From positions 6,489,001 through 6,553,000 of the forward strand of contig NC_081807.1 of assembly GCF_030704535.1 (NCBI RefSeq): a stretch of DNA of 64,000 nucleotides. Direction: 5' to 3'. Positions 40,100-53,082 of this stretch are shown piece after piece. Under the pieces are notes generated by a model. It did not search any database, had not been told where the DNA came from, and saw only the letters and a list, made by a program, of their open reading frames with translations. This stretch comes from Vitis vinifera. Lineage: Eukaryota > Streptophyta > Magnoliopsida > Vitales > Vitaceae. How positions within the stretch are numbered: the stretch's first letter is position 1; every line of letters starts with the position of its first letter. Both the position numbers and the translations under genes were made by a program.

Positions 40100-40104
40100 A
40101 CAGA

Positions 40105-40573
40105 AATCTTATTCTACATGTAGACATCACTATGTTGTGAACCATGAAGACATTTCCAAGAGGTGGAGTTTGTCATGTAGTGCCTTATAAAATTCATGGA
40201 GATATGACAGTCAACATTGAAGTGAATGGTCATGTGAAAAATTACAAAAGTCAAGAACTACTTGAAGTTTGGTCATCACATTCTCAATAGGTAAGTTTTG
40301 TCATTTTGTGAACCACACAGGGTGACATTTTCAAGCGGTGCAAATTGCTTTTGTGGAGAATAATACTTCAATGCATTTCAAAGCCATTTCCAAAGGCTTT
40401 GAATTGTGGACTTTCGAATGTATACACATGGGCTACACTGCGTCTCTCGCAATTCACAACCCTATGCAAAACATTCAAAAAGTATATGGAGATGGTTTTC
40501 CCTTATAAAAGTTGTTCGCTATTTTGGCTATAGCTTTTATTTGTAAGTCTCTAAAAAATGTTATTTGAAGTTA
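40105..40573. other. Intergenic spacer between solo LTR and foldback element
   Basis: About 470 bp of AT-rich sequence with short frames only. Nothing recognised. Confidence 0.4.
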
Positions 40574-42028
40574 TTAGTCCAAGGGTTCCCTTAAGTAAGT
40601 TTTGATGATAACAAATCATGGTTAACTTCGCTAATGGTTTAAAATCAAGATAAGTTTTAGGTATTAAATGTGAAATTCAATTAAAAAATCAACTTACTCA
40701 TCAAAGGATCAAAAGAGTATGAAATCCAGTGTGCATGAAGATTATTCACGTCTAGGAACTCAATGTAAGATGGATACTTAGGTGCACCTAGAAATCTTAA
40801 CTTGTTCATACATCATTTTCCATACTCAGTTCTTTCCTTAAAAAGAACGTTTTATCATACCCGAATATATTCTTAAAAACCTTAGGCAAATTCTCTCAAA
40901 ATTAGTCATACGACTTTTTTAAAGATGTTATCTAAGTGTTAGAAAAGATTGGTTTTAAAAAGGAAAGGTTTTCGAACCTTTTCTGTCTAAAAGATCAAGG
41001 TTGTGTCCTATTGGTTCAACCGGTTGGGAATTGGTTCAACTAGTTCCCTTTTCCCAATCAAAGACTGGTCAAGGGTACACAAAAATTTTCTCTCTTCCAA
41101 AAGGCTTCTCTTTCCAATCGAGGGTAACCCTTGTCCAATCAAGGTTCAGACAAACCTCAATGGTCACCTATAGTGCATTAAATGTTCAACAATAAGTCAA
41201 TCGATCAAATCAAACAAGTGGTTGAAAAAATGATTATAAAAAATGAGAGCTTTTAATGAGAAACAAGTAATTGAAAAAATAGTTGTAGGTATTCTCTCTA
41301 TCATAAATAAAGTGGAATTCTCAATTTATATGTTTCTAGTTTTGGACATCAAAAACACCAAAAAATGATCTCATTCAATTGAGTTCCAATTCAATCAATT
41401 GACTAGCTGTTGGACATTAAATACACAGTAAGTAACCATTAGGCCTCGATCGAGCCTCAATCAAGAAGACCTTCCCCTCGATCGGGAAAGTTTCACCCTC
41501 AATCAAGAATGTAAACTCACTAGAAAAGAGAGAAGAAAACTTGTACTCCACAATTGATACTCGATCAAGAAGAGGTAACCAATCAACTTGTTCTCTATCC
41601 GATTGAGCTAGTTGACCAGGTCATTGGTCGGTTCACCCAAATTGGCCCAAATACCTATATTTTTCAAATTCTTTCGCTTTTAACACCTAGGCAAGGTCTT
41701 TAAGTACGTTAATAGGTAAGTTTGAAAAGGTTTGCCTAAGGTTCAAGTGAGAATACTCAGATTTTAATGAAAATTCAATTTTAATACATAAACCGAGTAT
41801 TAAGATATGCATGGTTTAATATGAAAGACCTAGGTGCATCCATATATTAGGTTTGAATGGTCTCCATGCATGCTTAAACTTGCATTCCTTTAGTCCTTTG
41901 ATAATTATCTTAAATTTCCATTAGATTTTCTCAATCATAACTTAAAACTTATTTTGATTTTAAAGTTATTAGTAACTTAATTATGATTTGTTATCATCAA
42001 AACGGGATTAAGAGAACCTTTGGATTAA
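40574..42028. mobile_element. Foldback-like element with long terminal inverted arms
   Basis: The left end (TTAGTCCAA..GGTTC..CTTAA, then TTTTGATGATAACAAATCAT at about 40600) is the reverse complement of the right end, allowing some mismatches (TTAATCCAA read inward from 42028). Matching blocks continue inward in the same order for roughly 340 bp: TTAAAATCAA.ATAAGTTTTA, ATCAAAGGA.TAAA, GCATG, ATGCACCTAG / GTGCACCTAG and ACCTTAGGCAAA. The centre (about 40915-41690) has GATC-rich low-complexity text and no coding capacity. This fits a non-autonomous DNA transposon. No convincing target duplication was seen, so superfamily is open. Confidence 0.7.
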
Positions 42029-45000
42029 CACATTGAACTTGTTCTTTCATTAAGCTAGGTTGAGAGTGCTTACATTTATTGTCATTGAAGATTTTGAGTA
42101 TTAAAAGCTTCAAGTTGAAGTATGCTTGAAGGGTACGTGTAGTGCCTGTTGAAGATGGAAGTCCAATTGTAAAGAATTGGAAGTTTGATTGAATCTTTAA
42201 GAATAGTAGAACTCTCACTTAGTTGGAACTTGAGGAGAGTAGACATAGGTAACAATTTTCAAACTACTATAAATATAGTGTTTGTTTTCTCTATCTCTGT
42301 CTCTTTACTTTCATTGTTTGATAATTGTTTAAATTGATTGTAGTTTTCACTAAAATTTTAAAATTAGATTTAATAGAAATTGAATAGTTGCATTGTAAAA
42401 ATCATTATAAGATGGTGTAAGATGAATTGAATATATGTTTCAAATTATCCTTTTGATTAAGCCATCTAATTTGAAGAAAAATCATATCTAAAATAGGTTT
42501 AGATGAAAATTTGTATTTTCAATCGAACTTGATGAATAGTAGATTTCAATACCTATTTACCTTAGAAATTGTTTTCTAAATAATCCTAATTATGAGAGTT
42601 CTTTGATCATCTAATTGTTTTAGAATGAATATTTCTTTCCAATTTGAACTCATTGCCAATTTTGTTTCATAATGAATTGTCAATCCATTTTCACTTTATC
42701 ATGACCATTTCTTTTTAGCTCATTCAAGCCTTAATTACCAAAAATATGTCATTCTAGTAGATGATACTTAAAGATGCTATCCTATCATAAATTTTGTTAA
42801 AAGCATTTTTAATTGGGCAGAAGTTACTTTAGCATTATTGAATTGGGTTATAAATTTGGTTTTGATACAAGAAAAATTCAATGATCACCTGGTTTGTTTA
42901 AAATGTGCATATCTTCCTCATTTCAACTCAAATTTACAAACTATTTGAATAACTAGATTGTTGACTTCTCCGGTTTTGAAATCATATGTAGTTTTTCCTA
43001 AAACAACATTAGGAATTTCTCCTAAATATATTACAAAATTAGAATGTGTTGTTGTTAGATTTTGAGTTTTAAATTTTTGTGTAAACTTGATTGCATTTGC
43101 TTCAAACTTCTTTCATTATGGTCGTTTGTCTTCTATCTCACCCTTGTAACATTCATTTCTCATATTTCATACCCATGATTCACTCATCTTTACCCTCATT
43201 TGGATTTCCTTGTGTTCCATAAGTCTTGACTATCTCATTAGACCTGTTTGACTCCTTTGCTCTTCCAACATCAAAAAATGATTTTTACAACTTGCACCAT
43301 TTCCTTCCTTTAAACCTGAGATAAATTTCAAAATAGAAGTTAAACTCATAGCTCGGATTTTAACATCAATTTAAGTTAAGTTAAATGATTTGAATATCTC
43401 ATATTGCAAATTTCATAGTTTTTAAGTGCCATGAGAGAACATATGTGAGCTCCAATCATTTGTACAATTATTTTTTAAAACAACTACTAGAAAACAATTA
43501 AAAATAATTAAATATGTTCTCATAAAATACCATATTTCCAAAATGAGCTTTTTAAAAACTGTTTTCTATTAAAAAAAAAATCATCAAATATATTTTTGAG
43601 TAATAATTTTCTGTTTTAAAAAGTAGAAAATTGCTTTTAAAATTAGTTCTCAAAACATACTATAAAATTTTCAATGACTGCCCTTACTTTTGAAAAATAT
43701 ATGGAGTCAGGCGGGACAACTTTGCTTTGAAAAAATCTTTAGTTTACAAAAACTTCCTGTTGAAAATGCAGTCAAGCTGGACAATAAAGCTTTTAAGAAC
43801 CAGTTTTTGTATCAACAATTTTCCAAAATCCAAAATTAAGGATTAGAAGTAGGGTAAATGGCTTACTATGACCTTGAACATTTGTTTCTAACATATTTAG
43901 CATATATAAATACCCCTTTTGCAAATTAAGAATATTTTAATCTTATATCTCAATGGATCAGGAATTTTAAAGCATAGGAATGGTTTTCTCATACTTGATT
44001 TCACTATGAAAAAAAAAGGATAATTAAATTTAATTAAAATTTTATATATTTTAAAATTATTTAATCTTGATATAATGAAGAAAAATAAGTGAAAATAGCT
44101 TAAAAATTGAACTTACTTTTTATTTTCTTTAACTTTATTTTTTCTTACACTTTCTCTCTTTATTTTTTTTCCTTGTGTTTTCCCTTAAATTTATATTGTA
44201 AAATATATATTAATAAAACTATCATAAATTTAATCTGCCATAAAAAATAATTAAAATTACCTTTTACATAAATCTATATAAATAAATATTATTAATTACA
44301 CAAATTACCTTTTGCAAAACTTAGAATGCACTTTTAAATGTTGAAAAATTACTTAATGGAGTTTCCTAGACTACTAGAAATGTGATACCCTCAAGAATAT
44401 AGACTAAGCTAGGCCCGGTCCAGCAGCATCCAACAGGTAAGTGACAAATGCAAACTGAATGCCCAAAGAAGAAGACCAACTTGGGAAAAGGTATAATGAT
44501 TTATTCTGGGAATTTACAAGCAATGGGGCCTCCTCTCAGGTTGATTTGGGATTTGGAAACACAATTGTTTTCTTCTCTACAAACAAGATCCAAAGACTTA
44601 TTCTTTACTGATGGCTGCCTCTGAAATACTGCACTGCACAGCACAAAGTTCTCCATCATTATGACACCACCAACATTACCGAACATAGAAGCCCTTGTCC
44701 AGAGATTTGAGTACCAACAACCTCCAATAAAGATGGAATGCCATTGAACAAAAGAAAATAGGGTCTGTTGTAATGACTCTTGGAGAAAATTAGTTCAAAA
44801 GCTGGAATTTCTGACTGCTTTAAGAATCCCCATGAATGTTTATTCCTTTATGGCCTCAAAGCAATGCTTCGGAATCTCTGGAAGAGAAACATGTGCAGCT
44901 ACACACTTGAACTGTTTCAAGAAAAATATTCAGTTCACCTAAGATCAGATGATTATTTGTAAGTGAACTGCAAAACAATTATTGGCTAAGACATGTCATA

Positions 45001-45032
45001 AAGAGCTGTCAATCCCATATTTGGCTGCAAGT
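42029..45032. other. AT-rich intergenic DNA downstream of the cyclin gene
   Basis: Mostly AT-rich with long A and T runs and no coding pattern. The part from about 44370 to 45032 is less biased and may be the 3'UTR or downstream flank of the cyclin gene, which ends at 45033 on the minus strand. Confidence 0.5.
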
Positions 45033-47918
45033 TCACTGACAGATCCCAAGAATGCCACTCTTTTTTAACCAGTGCTTTGCAGCCACAAACAGGATTTGAA
45101 GCTACTAAGAAGCTGAATTTGCAATATCAACATGTATATTAGAGATGAATTGAGGGAGAGATACCATGGGCTGCAGGTATTTTTGTCTTATTGCTCTCAA
45201 AGAGGAGTTTCCTCTTCTATTCAATTGTCGGCTGTGAATGAGAAGCACACATTCCTTCAATTCTGATGGTTTATAGCCCGAATAGCGTTGCAATGCCAAA
45301 CTCTGCAAAATGTAGCAAAGTCACTCCCATGAAGAAAATAACTTCACTAAAACTTTTAGTGACTATCGCTTCCTATGATATTTTCCCAATTGATTCTGTT
45401 GAGCCTGGAGTGTGGAAAAATAGTTGAGTGCTGGTAAACAGTTTATTGACAGAATAACAATTTTGTCTTGGGTTGCTCCTGAGTCTGCAAACATGATCCT
45501 GGCATCAATGTTTCTTATCTTCTATGTCTACATATCTGAAGCATCGTCTTAAACTTAGATCACAAAATCCTCTTTAATTCTTCTTTGCATCAATCAGACA
45601 AAGTTGGCAAATATAGATCTTTTGTACTATTAAAGTTATCCTTAATGTTTTTATCTGTAGAATCTTCATGCAAATGCATTAATAGGATTCACAAGAATGA
45701 AAGCAATCAATTCTTTACCCAAGGATGCTTGTTTGGCTCAAGTGTGAATCTAGCAAGAAAAATAGAAGAAGCAGCAATCATTGATGGTAAGAACTGTAGA
45801 CACCCATAGTCCAACAAGCTTAATTCTGCAAGATACCAACTCAAGGCTTCAAACTGCATGCTGAGAGACTGTAGAAAGCACAGATATTAACGAATCAGGA
45901 GCAAGGAGAAAATGAATAACCAACAAGAACATCAAATTAGGGGGTTGACCTACTTTGCTTTCCTCTTCAGAAGCCCTCATGAAGCTCCTGCATGCACCCA
46001 ATAAATTTGTTCTTAGTCCAACGAATAATCAGGCAGCAACTGTGAAACAAATAGCAGTCTTGCCATGCTTAATAATGGAAAAACATTGAGAGTGTTCTTG
46101 CCTGAGAAAAACTTTTGTTGTGGGAGCAACCTTCTCAAAGTTCAAAAATTTGAGTACATCTCTCTCCATATTCACCACCTATACACCCCAACATTGTTTA
46201 AAAGTCTTCTTAGTTTAGTAAATGTGAAACAAGTTACTCGAAGAAGAATACAAAAAACCGAGAAAAGAGTATCATTATCCATTTGGTTGTCAAGTCAATA
46301 TTGGTAAAAAAAACTGCAATTAGTTTAAAATTTAGCTTTTCTAATTTGGTAGACACAACCATGCTGCACAAAGACGGAAAATGCAGAAACATTTCCCTTT
46401 TTTTGTACCCCAGTTTCCTCTGATTCCAAATAAAGATGGAGAAACAAAGAAGCTGAATGTGCAAGACAAAACAAAGAAAAGAGAAGGAATAGAAACTCAC
46501 CTCTTCTGCTGTGTAATGATTATCTGTTATGTAGCAAAAGTCTTCAGCATGTGGAGGACTGATCTCTTCAAACTTTCTATATGATCAACCATAGACAAAT
46601 TTTCATTAGGAGGATCAACAAAAAAGTGATCAACAAAAGGATTTTATCAATAAAGGTTTGTGTGCTTACGAGGCTATAAGCATGCAAGAAACTCCAAGAA
46701 GCTGTAGCTTGTCCCTCCTGAGAGCATGTGATGATAAGAATCTGTCGATATAGGATATACAGAGAAAAAGTGTGTCTGAAACAAGCTTGTATTCTTCTGC
46801 AACCTCTACCAGCCAATCTACCAGAATTTCGCGCATATTTGGCGTGACATCATTCTGAACCTTCTCCATGTAATCAGGGCGTGCCCTTCTTTTTTCCTCC
46901 ATCTGATTGACAAAACATTACAGAATTAAGCAACCACATTGTAGACTTATCAAAACCCTAAAATATAATGAGAGAATAGAGCCAAAATTTCGAGCTTAAA
47001 TTTTCCAACAAGGAAACTTAAAAAGAGCTAACTAAAAACTTATTTAAGTTGCACTTTACATTTCCTGAAAACCAAGAAGATTCAAATATCAATATCATTT
47101 CCTTTACTTTCTAAGGAATCAAACAGAGAGTAAATTAATAAAAGAAACACTCAATCAATAAAAATGAATTCAACCCAGATCAGAAATCAAGAATAAACTG
47201 AAAACCAGACCTACGGATAAAATAAATTAACGTCAAATCCAATTTGAAGAGACCAAAATTCAACTCTACAATCGCACCGAAGTAAAACCCCAAAAGCCCA
47301 AACAGCAAGCTAGTGATCCGGAATCCCTACCCCGATGATTGATCAAGAACTAGTGGAAACCCAACCTTCACAATAAAAAAAAAAAAACCTAGAAGCAATC
47401 AAACCTAAATAAGAACCGTCAAATCTTAAAACCCCGTTTGGTTGCAACTGAACCTCTTGTAAGACTCCAAGATTCACTTCCGCCCCCTCTCTCAGCAACC
47501 GAATAAAACTTACTGCTATTTTTGGTTGCAGAGAAACCGTAGCCAACCACAACAAGAAAAAAAGAAAAAAGAAAAAGGAAAAAAAATAGGAAAGAAAAGA
47601 AAAGAAAAGAAAATATGCATCCATAAATTTTCTTCACTTCCCTCAATTTTCTCGGCAACCCAACAACATAGTGACAAAAGATACCTCCAGGGCATGAAGA
47701 TGTTGATACATGATAGAAGAACAACCGCCAGTTCTCCTGATTCCACGTTTGGGCTTCTGGGATTCACGATCAGAATTCTGAATCAACTCGTTATTGGGTG
47801 AGTTAGTGATATCTTCCAACACCACACGCTTCTTCGTTGTGGTAGATTGCGGGCACTCATCAGAGGCTCGTTTCCTGAATGCTCCGGGGGTGTGCACACA
47901 GTTATCCTGCTCCGCCAT
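45033..47918 (-). CDS. CYCA3: Cyclin A3-like mitotic/S-phase cyclin, 8 exons
   Basis: Exons in order: 47918-47685, 46902-46670, 46576-46501, 46178-46102, 45987-45954, 45868-45719, 45302-45165, 45101-45033, about 336 aa. A canonical destruction box RVVLEDITN (residues 31-39) precedes the cyclin box, which holds [20 protein letters not shown] (the A-type MRAILVDWL motif as MREILVDWL), ISYIDRFLS and [13 protein letters not shown]. The C-terminal fold includes [20 protein letters not shown] and [14 protein letters not shown]-type cyclins activate CDKA in S/G2 and are removed by APC/C through the D-box. Intron 4 starts with GC, not GT (AG|GCAAGA). The first seven exons are secure. The last is less so: the chosen acceptor gives [11 protein letters not shown], matching the family's FVAA, but the tail then differs from typical A3 cyclins. 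Confidence 0.87.
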
Positions 47919-50773
47919 TGGGCTAGGATTTCAGATAGAGAAGAAGAAGAAATGCATTTGAGGTGAATTAGGGTTTCAGATTTGTAGGGCACCAGACATA
48001 CCGCCATTTCTGCGGTTTGAAATGATGTTTTAGCGCCCATATTTGCAGCTTTATTTAGTCTTTTATGTTTTTTTTTTCTGTTTACGTCCAAATACGACGT
48101 CGTTTGACCCAATGCATGGAATTAAGACTAGGGTTCATAACCCTTTGTGAACTATTTTTGTATTTGAAATGTGCTTTAGATTTGTGATCTTATGAATTTA
48201 TTTATTTAGGGTATGATTAGAAACTTATCAATCGTAACTATTATTTATTTTTAATTATATTATATGTTATTATTTTACTCAAATACCAAAAAATTGATGA
48301 AAAAACTAACCATTTCAATTAGTTATTATAATTTATTTTATACTTTTGGATACATTTAACCTTTAACCTTTACTCCATAGTATAATTTATATTTTATAGA
48401 TTTTAAAATAATTATTATATTTCATAAGCATGGAAACTTGAGTTGTCCACGGGATTGACATAAGTTGGAACCTCTAACTTGATCGTTGAATGTATCGTAG
48501 ATATATTGATAGATGGGGTTTGGTACTTGTTAAGCTCTTAACATGTCCAACTCATCCAAATTACATCCCTAGTCTCATCAACGATGCAATAAATAGTTGA
48601 AACATCAATCTTGTTTAAGTTGTTCGGGTTATATAATAGGTATTTGACACCTCATGCTTCTCTATGACTTGTATCGCAAAATCAAAAGGTCTAAGTCAAT
48701 CATCAAAACCCGAAGGCACTTAAGGAAAAACACAAAAATAGAAATTTGTGATTCCAATTTCCTTCTTGAAGCATCCTTCGTTCTAGAACTGTTAAGTAAG
48801 GCAGGTTTGATCCTCAATTAAGAAGCCATGAGAAGAACCACCTGCACACCTCAAGTCTATAGCATTAATTGAAACTATTTTTTAAAATCAGCTTCCTTAG
48901 GATTCGGGAACCAAAATATTTTCAAACAAGAATCTAATATACATGATATACATGAGAGCCACCAAGTTCTGAATTATGAAAGGAGAAAAGGAAAGAGAGA
49001 AGGGTAATAAGAAGAAGGTACATAGAAGTCCTTGTATATGTCTCTTATTGCTCTACAATCAGGCAGCCCTATTTTTCCCTTTTTGCAAGTCATGAAGGGC
49101 AAGGACACACTCTTTCAGTTGTGGCGCCTTGTAATAAAATTATATTATTTTTAATAATTTGTATAAGTCTCTTTTCTTAAATGAAAAGAAATTAAAATAT
49201 TTTTATAAATAAAATTATAAAAATTCATTCATTTTCAGTAAAAGAAAATAAAAACAATTTTTGTGGTCAAATTAAAATTTTGTAATAAATTCTTTTGATA
49301 CAATAAATATAAATAACTTTTTTTAAAATTGAGAAAATAAGTTGACTCTTTTTTTTATAAATAAATAAATTAAAATCATTAATTCAAAATCATTTTTTAT
49401 AAAATCCTTTGAAATTTCTAAAAAACTATTGTTTTTTAATTCCATTTTTTTTAAATTTAGTTCAATAAATCATTTTGCATAATCCTCTTGTCATTTATTT
49501 TGTGTATTCTTTATAATTATATTTCATCATTATTTGTGCATATTGATTTTCACCATGACTTGTACATACTTATTTGCATGATTATTTTTCTTGGTATTTA
49601 TAATTAATTAATTAATTAATTATCATAATTCTCTTAATTCGTTTAGTAGAGACCGTATGTTTATGAGCTTAGAATGGTGTTAAGGCTCACCACCATATCT
49701 TCCAACCTTACCTCCGGATCCAAACTCGATTTTTCATGGATCAGTTTTTTTCCTTTAAGAGTTGCACTTATGATTTTTTTTTCTTATTTTGTTTTTCCTT
49801 AAAAAATAAGTGACGACTCCAAATCTTTTTCTAAAAATCAAAATTTCACCAAATAAATAAAAAAACGAGTTTCGTCATCAAATGAAAACGCATCGAGTGA
49901 AATGCAGGGTCCATAATGATGTTTTTAGAAAACATTTTTTAGTTATTTTCTCTTATTTTTATTTGTTTTTTAAGAACTGTTTTAAAAATAATTATACAAA
50001 CATGTAGAATAATTCAAAATAAAACACTAGAGATAAAAATTATTTTTAAAATATATTTAAAAAATATTAAAATTAAGTTAAAAACATTTTAAGTTTTCAA
50101 ATAAACTTTTATTTTACAAAATAGCAAAAAACAATTTTCAAAAACTGTTTTCGAAAACAATTATCAAACAAATTGATATTCTCAATTTATTTTCTATATT
50201 TTAAAATATATGAATTTTATATATAATATTTTTTTAATCATTTTCTACATTTGTGCAATTATTTTTAAAACAATGTTAACAATCCTTAAAAAAAAATATT
50301 AAAATATATTCCTACAAACCCAAAATCATTACTTCGGAACCAAAAAAACATATTTTTAATAACAGTTCCCAAATATAGCCGTAATTTCTCTCCCGATCTA
50401 ATCCCTTTGTTAACCAGAAGAATGCATTTCATGATAACTTTTTCTTACTTTCAATCTAATTTTGCAAGTTAACACATGCATGGGAAAGATGTTCTAAAAA
50501 AACACTAGTATTTATAGGATGCGTTGCGAGCAAAAAGAGATTTTAGTTTAGCTGAACAGCTTTATTTAGCTCTAATATAAGAAGAGTTCAAGGCAACCCA
50601 CATGAAAAAGAACTATCCTTTTTAAAATTACCGATCAACAATTGGGACAACCTTCCGAGGAAAAGTGAATCCTTGAAAATTAACTCTGGCAGCTCTTCCC
50701 ATGAGATCTTGCTCTTACAAGTAATAAAACCAGCAAAAATTAGTTTTCTTTCAGATGATCAAAGCTCAAATTC
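47919..50773. other. Cyclin promoter region and AT-rich intergenic DNA
   Basis: The first 200 bp upstream of the cyclin ATG are the likely promoter and leader. From about 48170 to 50640 the DNA is AT-rich, with an (AATT)5 tract near 49600-49622 and a stretch of T/A-rich imperfect repeats at 49920-50360. No genes recognised. Confidence 0.5.
48094..48103. promoter_or_regulatory. Palindromic ACGT-core element (ACGACGTCGT) upstream of the cyclin gene
   Basis: A perfect 10-bp palindrome with a GACGTC core lies 176 bp upstream of the cyclin ATG, next to a TTTGACC W-box-like sequence. ACGT cores are bound by plant bZIP factors. Use in this promoter is only inferred. Confidence 0.35.
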
Positions 50774-53082
50774 TCAAGCAATAGATTTCCTACTTCTTGT
50801 TTGGATTCTGTCACTTAGCTTTTCCTTTGTTTTTGGTGTGCCAGATGAGCTCTTTGCCGTCTTTGCTATCTTCTTACCGCTTAAGACCGGATTAGATGCT
50901 TCATGATCTGACTTGGTTTTTCGCCTTTTAGAATTTGGGGTTGACGAATTCTGTCTACTGCTTCCACCAGTTGCCTCAGACGCTTCACCAGCTAACTTAG
51001 TCTTTTGCCTTCTAGACTTGGGAGTAGAAGAATTCTGCCTTCTGCTTCCATTGGTTGCCTCAGATGCTTCATGATTTGACTTTGTCTTTTGTCTTGTAGA
51101 GTTGGGAGTTGAAGATTTCTGTCTATGGCTTCCATCAGTTGCCAATTTCCTTCTCCTCTTAGCTCCACTGCAGCGGTCTACCTTCGAAGCACCTGCTTTG
51201 GTCGACTCCTTTTTTCCCACTCCATTGTGAGAACTTTCTTTAATAACCACTTCTTGCTCAGGCTTTTGATCTGTTTGAGACGTGGATGCATCCTTTTTCA
51301 CAGCACTTTTACCTGCATTGGCTTCCTTGCTGCGGTCTACCTTCGAAGCACCTGCTTTGGGCGACTCCTTTTTTCCCACTCCATTGTGAGAACTTTCTCT
51401 AAGAACCACTTCTTGCTCAGGCTTTTGATCTGTTTGAGACGTGGATGCATCCTTTTTCACAGCACTTTTACCCGCACTGGCTTCCTTGGGTGGTCGATGG
51501 CGAAAGCTCCAACGGGCATTCTCAAACCATTTGCTAACCTAGACAAGAGAAAATTTTGAGAAAGATAAATGTGAACCTACACCCACTGGAACAGCAATGA
51601 GACAAAGGATCACCTGCCGGCTCGTTATTCCCAGCTCTTCTGCCAATTTTTCTTTCATAGCACGATCAGGGTACTGATTTTCCTGGAAGGATTTGTAGAG
51701 TCTCTGCAAAACACAATGGACCATATGTTCCTCATCATAAGCCTTTTTTCCAAAGAAAGGGAAAAAAATGTTGCATAGTAAAATTAAATTACAAACTACA
51801 TCAACATAAGGAAGCAGTCTTTCCTGTTTCTAAAAGCCTTCCTACCTTTTATTTTGTTGCTTTCTTGGCCTCTATTTATTTCTTAAAAATAAATAAAAAT
51901 AAAAATCAGTATACACAAACCGCATGTTACAATTGTTTTAGATAGGAATCAGTTTTATGATCCACCAAGTACTACTGATCCTCCTCCCCCCCCTTTTTTT
52001 TGCAATTTGATCTTGGAAGACTGAAGGGTGAATTAAAGACTAGGCTTATCATAGTGGGATAAAATTAGGGTCACATAGGAAAAGGAAACCCCAAAATTTC
52101 AACATGAGAGAAACCCAAGATTAAATAGTACAATTGGTGGATCATGCTCTGTTAACCTTTTTCTAACTCAATGACTACCAAAATGGAAGAGGGTGATCAA
52201 CATCAAATAGATTTGAAGCTCATGTGTACAATGAAACAACAGACAAGCAGCAACTTGCCAAAGAATGTTGGTGCATTGCATATGGCAATAATAGGTTATT
52301 CAAGTGATATTTCTTAGAAAATTATATGACATTATGCACAATTCTTTCTCATCCAAGCCCGAAAAATTAGTTGGTCACCCTGACTAGATTTTTATTAATT
52401 TATATTTCATCATACAAGTAACAAAGAACCTGAGACAACTACAAGACAAAACAAGATGACCATTAAACAAGATAAATGTCCAGCATCTACTTTTTCGGGT
52501 TAAATGTACAGAAAGTTTCTGCTTTTGTCCATAACCATTTCCTACTGCATCTTACTGATAAAAAGACATCTTCTGGCATTGATGAAGACACGATAGTCCT
52601 CCACAACCACCAAGTTAAGATGACTTACAACAAAGCAAAGAAAAGTAACAAAATATCTCAAATTCCAGTTGAAATGAGGAAATAGAATATTGACCACATC
52701 TACTGCTAGATTTAGAAGCTTTATATGAAAAACTTGCAAATAATACCTCAGTTACAGCTTCTCCAAGTTTTTTATATGATGATTGCCCACTTTTTTCACC
52801 AGTAGAACCAGGACTTCGAGAATCTTTATGTGACTCAGCAAGTGAATTATTTGTGCTTTCAAAGTTCAGCTTCTGACGAGTTCTTCGCTTGGGAGTGCAT
52901 CCAGCTGCTTCCAAGTCGTGCTTTATGTCCTTGGTATTTGTCCCATTCTCAGTGATTGAAGTGTTTCCATTTGGTGACACTGAGGCAACATTACCACTAA
53001 GATTCTTCCTCTTTCTTGGTATAACATTCTCTGTCCAGTCTTCATCATCACTTGAATCAGAAGAAACATTTCCATATGCCTC
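50774..53082 (-). CDS. HAT3.1/PRHA-type homeodomain protein, 3' part only (PHD exons absent)
   Basis: Three exons are clear: 53082-52747 (112 codons), 51703-51614 (30), 51538-50774 (254 aa and stop), all phase 0 with GT-AG introns. Exon 1 encodes an acidic block (SSDSSDDEDW) and basic nuclear-localisation stretches, then starts the homeodomain (YKKLGEAVTE). Exon 2 continues it (RLYKSFQENQYPDR, EELGITSRQ). Exon 3 completes helix 3 (VSKWFENARWSFRHRP), including the WF.NAR core. This is the HAT3.1/PRHA class, which normally carries a PHD finger upstream. No PHD cysteine pattern is found between 53083 and 64000 on the minus strand. The C-terminal tail holds two kinds of internal repeats. Either the 5' exons lie beyond the window across a LINE-filled intron, or this is a truncated copy. 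Confidence 0.85.
50893..51150 (-). repeat. Coding repeat: three units of about 84 bp (28 codons)
   Basis: The protein pattern EAT.GS.RQ.SSTP.S.R and QKTK....EAS recurs three times in a row, diverged more than the 159-bp units next to it. It is Ser/Thr/Lys-rich and probably disordered. Confidence 0.8.
51173..51490 (-). repeat. Coding minisatellite: two 159-bp units (53 codons each)
   Basis: The units 51173-51331 and 51332-51490 are nearly identical. Each encodes AGKSAVKKDASTSQTDQKPE, then QEVV..ESSHNGVGKKES.KA and GASKVDR. The period is a multiple of three, so the frame is kept. High identity points to recent duplication in the tail of the homeodomain protein. Confidence 0.9.

Noticed and set aside
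51125..51559. 144-codon plus-strand frame with internal repeats
   Set aside because: It is the antisense of the minisatellite in the homeodomain exon.
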